DNA from: Homarus americanus
Taxonomy: Eukaryota > Arthropoda > Malacostraca > Decapoda > Nephropidae
Assembly: GCF_018991925.1 (NCBI RefSeq)
Contig: NW_024737068.1
Coordinates: forward strand, 2,853,353-2,917,352
Length of the DNA stretch: 64,000 bases
Reading direction: 5' to 3'
The notes beneath the pieces were generated by a model. That model was not told the origin of the DNA, did not search any database, and was given only the letters and a program-made list of their open reading frames with translations. Below are positions 56,780-64,000 of this stretch, piece after piece (position 1 is the first letter of the stretch; each line of letters starts with the position of its first letter). Both the position numbers and the translations under genes were made by a program.

Positions 56780-57425
56780 TCATCAAACAGGTGTGAAAAT
56801 GTGAGACAGGTATGAGTGTGAGAGTGTGAGAGTGTGAGAGACAAGTGTGAGAGTGTAAGAAACAGGTGTGAGAGTGTAAGATACAGGCATAAGAATATGA
56901 GAGCCAGGTGTGAGAATGCGAGAGACAGATGTGAGAGTGAGGGAGACAGGTGTGAGAATGAGAGAGACAGGTGTGTGAGTGTGAGACAGGTGTGAGAGTG
57001 TGAGACATGTGAGTGTAGGAGACAGGTGTCAGAATGAGACACAGGTGTGAGAGCGTGAGAAACAGGTGTAAGAGTGTGAGAGACATGTGTGAGAGTGTAA
57101 TAGACAGGTGTGAGAGTGCGAGAGACAAGTATGAGTGTCAGACACAGGTGTGAGAGTGTGATACAGGTGTGAGAGTGTTAGAGACAGGAGTGGAAATGTG
57201 AGAGACAGGTATGAGTGTGAGAGATAAGTGCGAGAGTGTGAGAGACATGTGTGAGAGTGTAAGAGACAGGTGTGAGAATGTGAGACATTGGTGAGATTGT
57301 AAGAGACAGGTGTAAGAATGTAAAACAGGTATAAGAGTGTGACACACAGATGTGAGAGTGAGACAGGTGTAGGAGTGTGAAATAGGTGAAAGTGTGTGAG
57401 ACAGGTGTACGAGTGTGAGACAGAG
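56780..57425. repeat. Long GTGAGAGACAGG minisatellite
   Basis: About 650 bp of 'gacaggtgtgagagtgtgag' variants with slipping unit lengths of 16-30 bp. The overlapping frames rich in H-S-H-T-C-L are repeat products. Confidence 0.95.
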
Positions 57426-57469
57426 GCATAAGAGTTCTGGCAATCTACTGGGTGTCTTGACTGGGCGAC

Positions 57470-60000
57470 TTAGGGTGGTCCTGATTTTGGGGCAAAAAAC
57501 AAAATTTGCCAATATTTTGTCACAGACCGTGTCAAAAGTTTTCAATTGGGGTAAAAACATTGCCTGTAAAATATTTTTTAAATATCTTAATAATTAAAGG
57601 TTGCTCAAGTCAAATGAAATTTAACAATATTATGCCTATGCTTAATGTTCATAACACATCATTTCCTAGCCCCCAAGCCTGGGCCCCCCCCCACTTAGTC
57701 TAAGTGGGTATTAGCTGCTCAAGGCAGGGGTCGCATGAGGACCAGTCTCACTCTTTGTCGCCCAGTAAGGTCTGCTTGAGGGCATTAGGGAATGATTTCC
57801 TGTGGTCAGCAACTGCCTGCAGTAGATACTGCAGTTGCTGTTCGTCCTTGGTGATGCGGCCTGAGAAATCTTGGACTAAGGCTACTCCTCTTTCTGCATG
57901 ATCATTGATCACAGACAAAGCTTGTACACTGGCTTTTGCATTTTGGAAGCCAGGATCATCTTTCCACTGTTCTACTGGGAGGGCCAGGAAATCTGTATTC
58001 AAGTTGAGCTTTTTGAAAAATGACTTTGTGTTCTTTGTCGTGAAATCATATAGGTTCTTCACTTGGAGTGTGTCTGGATTGATTGTAACCCGTTTGACAT
58101 GCTTTTCTTCTCCAATAACGATGTTCAAAGCTTCCAACATGCGGTCCTTCACTGCTGGGAGAACATCGTCATCAAAGAAGGCCAATGCAACCAACTCTTC
58201 TGACAAGTACCAGAGGTGTCTCATCATTTTGTGGAAAGTTGCCTTTGATATGGCATCGCTAATGGTACTGTAGTCTTGTAGAGCTTTAAACAACATCAGA
58301 CCTCCTTTTGGTGCCTTTGCAGCAAGTGGAGCAATTGTCCAAGCCTTCACATATATTCGGGCAAAGAAAATGCACAAATATCTTAGTCCTCTGTTCTCCT
58401 TTGGAGTAAGCTTAAACTGAGAACGGAAGAACCACACTTTGAAGAAATAAATGGTCTTTGCCATCCATCATGCTTGGTGCATTGCACCAGGAGCAGAAAA
58501 TCGTACTCCCCGAGAAGGTGATGTGCAAAGGAAGATGGAGGCCAGCTCTAGCAGCTCTCGATAATCATCTCGTAGCTGTGTCTCCAATAGAGCCTTCTCA
58601 ATGAAGTTGGTTAGATCGTCCCTAACAGCTCTGACCGATTTTTCTGCCAGATCGTCGGTGGAGGAGTCTTCAAACTTCTGCTTGTCAATTTGTTCCCATT
58701 TGGCTTGGAATCTTCGAAACAGGTGTATGTCAGGAGCAACTGAGTGCCCCATTACAGCTTCAAAAGCAGATCCAGCTACAAGTTCTAGTACATGGTGGCG
58801 GCAGGCAAAATATAGCAAATCACGACCCAGCAACTGCTCAATTTTGACACACGCACCCTTGTGGTGACCAGTATTTGAGCTTGTTGTATCAAAACACATG
58901 CCATGCACGATGTCTGCAATGTGCCATTGCTGCAAAGCCTTCATAACAGCTTTTGCTTGTTCATCACCGGTACCAGAGGGAAGTTTTGGAAATTGCAAGA
59001 AGTTGGGAGGTGCCATTGCCTGAGACAAGAACTGGGAGTCTGTCAACATGGCCCCCATGCCCCGTCAAATCAGGCATCAATTTACCATCCCAGTGAACAA
59101 TTAAAACTGACTCTGGTTTGAAGTTTGAAAGGATTTCAGCTGCCCTGTTACTGCGATGATGCTGACGTTTCCTCCTGATGCTTGATCGATTCAGAATCAA
59201 TTCACTGACATCATGGCCCAGACTCCGAGCAGTTTGGGTGACAATGTGCATGGCCATTCTATCTGAGGACTTGGTCCGATCTAATGCTGCAGAAAGTTCT
59301 GGAGTTAGAACTTCTTTTCGCCCACGCTGCTTTGCAGTAGGTGCAGTTTGAAGTGCTGATGGGCCAGGAACTGGGTTGGATTCCTCAGAAGAAGACGTAC
59401 TACTGCTGTCCAAGACAACGATGGCCTGGCATTTTTTTGGCTTCTTCCTCTACACTGTCTGCAGCCAACTTCCTTTTCATTGCTTTCTTGAGGGTATTTT
59501 CTCGTCGTTTCTGTCTTTTCAGGAATACTTTGTCAAGAAATGACATTGCCCCACGACGCCCTTTTTCTCGTTACGCTATTAAGAAACCCTTATCCTCCTG
59601 AACTGTCATCATATTCAAAGTATTCACATGTGCAATGTCAAAGAGATCTTCAAATGTATCAGTGAACTCTTTCTCTTTCTGCTTTTGAGTTTCTGTCTTT
59701 CTTGAAGAGTTCTTTTTCAAACTACTCCACTTGTCAAACATTTTGTGCACTTGATTCACACAATCTGGTTTGTAGTGTGTGGGAATGTTTGCTTTTGTCC
59801 AAAATAGAAGAACTTTGTCTGTGACTTCCCCAGCTGCCACTCTGATGGGTTTTTTTCTGTATGCGATGCAGGCTTAAAAAATACTGTAACATTTGCCTGT
59901 TTGAAGGTAACTTAGCTCCTGTAATGTCATCACATAATGTCTTTATCAAATACACATTTTCTCGTGTTTTTACTCCTGCATTAGCCATCTTGACCTGAGG
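57470..60000 (-). mobile_element. Transposon related to the 34-37 kb element
   Basis: The left boundary is placed at TTAGGGTGGTCC (about 57471), just past the minisatellite, because it shares TTAGGGTG with the end of the element at 37025. The right end is not identified; a hAT-like terminus (AGTGGTGGGCGTAATCGG) begins at about 60125. The content is one broken transposase gene. Confidence 0.6.
57748..59988 (-). pseudogene. Transposase, second member of the unnamed family (HWDGK/DTTSSNTG type)
   Basis: Five minus-strand frames give one protein. N-terminus 59988: VYLIKTLCDDITGAKLPSN, then 59840: ILFWTKANIPTHYKPDCVNQ-like sequence (VLLFWTKANIPTHYK) and TFEDLFDIAHVNTL. 59413: serine-rich region, MAMHIVTQTARSLGHDVSE, SNFKPESVLIVHWDGKLMP. 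59058: WHIADIVHGMCFDTTSSNT-G, IEQLLGRDLLYFACRHHVL-ELV, FEAVMGHSVAPD. 58464-57748: FFKVWFFRSQFKLTPKENR, LVALAFFDDDVLP, NDHAERGVALVQDFSG. The Asp in HWDGK, the Asp in FDTT and the Glu in HAERG are plausible catalytic D-D-E residues (inference). Frameshifts near 59060, 59410 and 59840 and a stop at 58466 inactivate it. The motif order equals that of 34254-36680. Confidence 0.78.
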
Positions 60001-60124
60001 AATAAAGAAATTAACTATTAATATAAATTAATAATAGAATATTCTGCAGAACTGTTTCTAATTTCCCCAATCATCAATCACGACCAGCAAAAACTCACCA
60101 CAATCGTGCCAAATGTGACGCACT

Positions 60125-60934
60125 AGTGGTGGGCGTAATCGGCTACAAAGTAATCGACTACATCGATTACTTAATTTTTGACAGCTTTGAGCAACCTCTA
60201 CATATTAATATACTTAAAAATAACTCTACACACAATGTTTTTGTCCTAAATGGACACTTTTAACAGGGTCTGTGGTAAAAATTCCTAAGTTGAAAAATAA
60301 GGACCACGCCTCGGAGGCGTGGGCATTAGGGCGATTGCATATCTTTTATGCTGATTACTGTCTTTGGGAATGGTGTGTTTGCTGCCTAAGGCACTGGTGC
60401 ACAGCTTATTGGTATGGAGTAAAAATGAGTTTTGAGGTTTTCCAGCCTGTATAGGGAAGTAATCATAATGTGAACTGTCCAGACCACATAGATGTGACAT
60501 GCGAAGATAAAGGAAAAAATACAGGATATCAAAAAATCATAGTAAAAAAAAGTTTTATTTGATGTCAGACTTTGTAGAAAGGTTTAGCAATGTTTAGATC
60601 AGCAAGAATAGTTCTTCCAACGTTGTCAGAGAAATTGAAGTGTAAAGTCGGGGAGTAAGCGAGTCTGTAGCGGAACTGCTGGAATGTAGATTTGTTATTT
60701 AAGATATTTGATTTGCATGTGTTTGACACATTCATTGGTTGATAAATTGACGGAGAGCAGAGCCATGGGTAATAGCTTTCGGTAGCTCAGAAACAGTTAT
60801 GCATTGGATAGATTTATATGTCAAATTTCAAACGTATATAAATGGTTTCAAAGAAATTACACGGATTTAAGTAAGTATTAATAATTGTTTTCATTGACTA
60901 TGAACACGTGCTGTTTATACCATATATGCACCAG
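60125..60934. other. Possible hAT-type terminus, then no gene
   Basis: AGTGGTGGGCGTAATCGG followed by 'aatcgactacatcgattac' looks like a hAT end with subterminal repeats, but I find no partner. The rest has no supported feature. Confidence 0.3.
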
Positions 60935-62300
60935 ACATGGGGTTGATTATGATAATTAATCAAATTATAATAATCCATGGCATTGATTATGTATTCATAA
61001 TCATATCATAATATATTTTTTCTGAAAATTATATAATCATAATCTAATAAAAACTTAATTAGATTAATAATCATAATCAAACATTTAAAGAGTAATAAGC
61101 AATTATTACAATATGATTATTGTATCCTAATTAAACTTATATACTGCATTCACAGATGAAAATCATTATGTTATGTTGTGTTCAGAGATGGCGAAGTACT
61201 ATTATCTTAATTTCGTACCCTGTAGTAGCCTATGTCAATTTTATTGATTCCCCATTGGTACAGAAATTAAAACAAAATTTACTTAATATAAGTTGCTGCA
61301 GTATATGTGCTACAATCACCCTTAAAAGGGTTTCCATTAAATTAATAATTGATTCATCAATTTTAAATAAAATGTTAGTACCAATGTTATTAACAGTACA
61401 GTATATTACTTTTCTGTCTAATGAGCATGTTGTCACTGCATCCACTATTTTTCCCAAAGCTCATGTAGGAAGGTATGTATAGTCAGGAAAGATGTTGCCC
61501 TTACACGCAGTCTATTTGATTATGTAAATGAGACGAGAGGTTGATTTATGTATTTGATTTGCATCACCTCAATTGCAAAATCAAATTATGAAAATAATGT
61601 TATAAGCATTACATTACAAAATAAATTTTTACATAATGAAAATGATTCAATGTAGCAGAAATAACTTGACTTACTGTACTTGGCATTAACAGTTTTGGTA
61701 ATTATAATGGTGATTAGAATGTGAATATGAATTATTTATAGAATACATTGATGTTTTCTTTATAGCTAATTCAGTATTGATTGCATGTATAATCAGGAAT
61801 CAGAAAGTAGACTGCTGTGTTAAATTTAGTCAATATAATTTCTTTAACAATATATATAGAATGTTATAGCCATAAACCATAGTTTATGTAAATATGACTC
61901 AGATTTGTTTATGAATTAAATTTCCTGAACGTGAATGAAAAATGTTATTGATCATAAGAGTAGCTATACTAAATAAAAACAATAAATAATCGTATTGCTG
62001 CAATTTTATTTGCATAATAAAAAGGTAATTTAATACTTATTGCTTACTACACTACGATACCTAGTGAATTTTTCACCAATATAAAGGACCGTAATGAAAA
62101 TTTAAAAATATGACAATTATAATCAAATGCAAAAGAATAATCAAATAATAATTGACATTTACAATATATGTAATCACAATAAAATCATAATCAAATAAAA
62201 AAATCACATTCAAATCATAATCAAACAAATTTTAAGCTCTGTAATCATAATCAAATCATAATAAAAAAGATAATCATAGTCAAATCATAATAAAAAACTA
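60935..62300. mobile_element. AT-rich non-autonomous element with AATCATAATC motifs
   Basis: The left part (60950-61110) is dense in TTGATTATGA-type motifs, and the right part (62090-62300) in the inverse TAATCATAATCAAATC type, so the two ends face each other. The middle (about 1 kb) has no such motif density and no domain-bearing ORF. This layout fits a MITE or hAT derivative with subterminal binding-site arrays. Exact ends and duplication are not resolved. Confidence 0.5.
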
Positions 62301-63110
62301 ATTATGATGATCTTTATACAGTACATGCAAGTTGTGTTTACATACACTGACATAAACCCCAACTGGTATAAGCGATTCAGCACTGTATTAATATTAGTGG
62401 TGAATGAAATGTAGAGGTAGCAAGGAAATAATAGAAAATACTGTATAATAGTGAAAACAGAGAAGTAATAAGGATAGGCAAGTAGTGGTTACAGGGAAGT
62501 AATACAGATATTTAAGTGGTAGGAGGGATATTATAATGAAATAGTGGTAGAAGGGAATTAAATTGAATTGAAACAGTTTATTTAGCCAGAAAAAACACAG
62601 ATACAGAGTGGATAATAATAACAATATTATCATGGCTGAGACGGTTGAGAACCGGAGGTCTCTTGTAGGCACCTGATATATACTGTACATTTATCTCAAG
62701 GAAGTATTATGTAACATTTAGTAACACCTGGAATAGTGCACATAGCATGGTGGTAATAAGAACGTCTCAGAATGTTACCACGGTTATCACTTCGATATAT
62801 TTATTTGTTTTATTTATTGATTTATTTTTTTATATTTTTTTTTATATTAGAAATATATACATAAATTACAGTGGAACTGACAAAATATTTATAGTGGGTA
62901 AGCAGTGCAACATGGGTTGTCCAGTATTAAGGTTGAACAAGAAGACAGAGCTGTCAGGATTATGTTTAGTTGGCAAAATTATTTATTTCAATGGTAATTT
63001 CTTATCTATTTACATGATAATTTCCGATAAAACGGTTTTGATGGTACAATAAAAGCAGGTATATATAGTAGGTATTACAAGAAATATTAATACTTAGACA
63101 ATATATATTT
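62301..63110. other. No gene recognised
   Basis: Contains 'attaaattgaattgaaac' (about 62554) and a T-rich stretch (62800-62850). No supported ORF. Confidence 0.5.
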
Positions 63111-63123
63111 TTTAAGAGATGAT

Positions 63124-64000
63124 TTAAAGGAAGGGAGTGTAGTCTTTGCTCGGATGGGTGGGGGTAAGTTGTTCCACACATTCACGCCACGATATTTTAA
63201 GGAGATCTAGGACTGCGAGGAGCGCAAGGGAGGTGGTCTTAGTAGCTCTGGGTGCCTCAAGTTGTATCTCTGGGTGCCTCAAGTTGTATCTCTGGTTATT
63301 CCGGAACTGGAAATGATTGTTGTCAAGCAAGTGATTGACAGATTTGTAAACAAAGAGCGGTAGGTGTTAATATTCCCGAATTTTAACATTTTCAATTTAG
63401 CAAATTATTCGTTTGTGTGATCTGTTTTTTTTTCAAGTAGGTCATTGTCCGTACAACTCTCTTTAGTGCAGTAACCAGGGATTGTGTTTTTGAAGAGCCA
63501 GAGTCCCCCATAGTGTGTGACAGTGTATCAAGTGTTGGTAAACAAGACCATGATAAATTTCTTTCATTGCTGTGAGAGTGAGTGACAGTCGAGTGTGAAA
63601 CATGATACCGCACTGTTTATTGACTTTACTGTGAATGGCTTGTATGTGGTTTCTCCAGTTAAGTTGCTCATCAACAATAACTCCGAGGAATTTAATCTAG
63701 GGGAAAGTTTTTCCTTCTGTGAAAGATCGTGTAGTTGGTTTTCTCAAGGTTTAAGGTTAGTTTACTACGTATTACCCAGGTCCAGACTTTAGTCAATTCA
63801 GTGTTCATAGTTCTCATCAAGGAATGGAGGTCTAAGTTGCTGGCATAGACATTACTATCGTCTTCAAATAAGTTGTATTCTATGAGTGTGCTGGCGTGCA
63901 CTATGTCGTTTATGTATAACAAAAACAGTACTGGACCGAGAATGAAACCTTGGGGGACGCCATACAAGATTGGCGAGGAGTGTTTATTATAGCAGACATA
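63124..64000 (-). pseudogene. LINE RT C-terminal half, continuing off the window
   Basis: From the right edge the minus strand reads GVPQGFILGPVLFLLYIND, the catalytic box as FEDDSNVYAS (usual F-A-D-D), WVIRSKLTLNLEKTNYTIF, then in other frames LGVIVDEQLNW, MFHTRLSLTLTAMKEIYH, and finally NHFQFRNNQRYNLRHP and CVEQLTPTHPS. This is an RT of CR1/Jockey type with its C-terminus. At least two frameshifts occur (about 63690 and 63610). The last frame ends at 63124. Confidence 0.85.

Noticed and set aside
56722..57560. H-S-H-T-C-L-rich ORFs on the minus strand
   Set aside because: They are overlapping reading frames of the GTGAGAGACAGG minisatellite.
61156..61482. ORF of 108 codons in AT-rich DNA
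   Set aside because: No recognisable domain and located inside a probable non-autonomous element; too weak to call a gene.

Overview
The window is intergenic, repeat-dominated DNA from an animal genome. It is most likely an arthropod and probably a decapod crustacean. That is an inference from the mix of BEL/Pao, Gypsy and ATT-tailed LINE relics, the very long ATT/AAT microsatellites and the absence of bacterial-style gene packing. Only one segment looks like part of a host gene: a C-type lectin domain exon at 10211-10431. Nearly everything else I can name is a mobile element or a relic of one, usually broken by stops, frameshifts and nested insertions.

Layout. 1-2400: 3' end of an env-bearing LTR element, with the env relic split by an SSR-containing repeat and followed by a polypurine tract and LTR. 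3.1-5.2 kb: a 310-bp direct repeat and a LINE fragment. 7.7-8.1 kb: a solo BEL LTR with a perfect 5-bp target duplication. 8.7-9.6 kb: a SINE-like unit and a second copy of the SSR repeat. 9.7-15.0 kb: inverted copies of a repeat that flank the lectin exon, a LINE 3' end, a broken gene of an unnamed invertebrate family and a Gypsy gag/LTR remnant. 15.2-16.1 kb: a PIF1-type (Helitron) helicase relic. 16.7-17.3 kb: two tandem arrays. 17.4-20.3 kb: a nearly complete but dead LINE ORF2 with an (ATT)n tail.

19.9-33.9 kb is occupied by two versions of the same sequence, one on each side of a 100-N gap. Both hold the LINE 3' end, a 28-33-bp satellite and a BEL/Pao element with the same RT deletion. 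The left version is full of small indels. This looks like two overlapping contigs that were not merged, not a biological duplication.

33.9-39.6 kb is a LINE carrying two further insertions: a 3.0-kb transposon of an unnamed transposase family (8-9-bp target duplication) and a 1.55-kb element with CACTGG termini and a TTA duplication. 39.8-47.1 kb holds a foldback element, solo LTRs, a second env-type LTR remnant, an 18-bp minisatellite and a hAT transposase end. 47.07-53.9 kb is a second BEL/Pao element on the minus strand, with its 3' LTR, pol and gag; a solo LTR sits inside gag. 54.7-57.4 kb is nested BEL LTR material and a minisatellite. 57.5-60.0 kb is a minus-strand transposase related to the one at 34-37 kb. 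60.9-62.3 kb is AT-rich with many copies of an AATCATAATC-type motif. 63.1-64.0 kb is the 3' part of a minus-strand LINE that runs off the window.

The 'system' here is a stack of nested mobile elements. Target duplications and restored reading frames let the order of insertion be read directly, and two poorly characterised protein families can be placed in transposons with visible ends.
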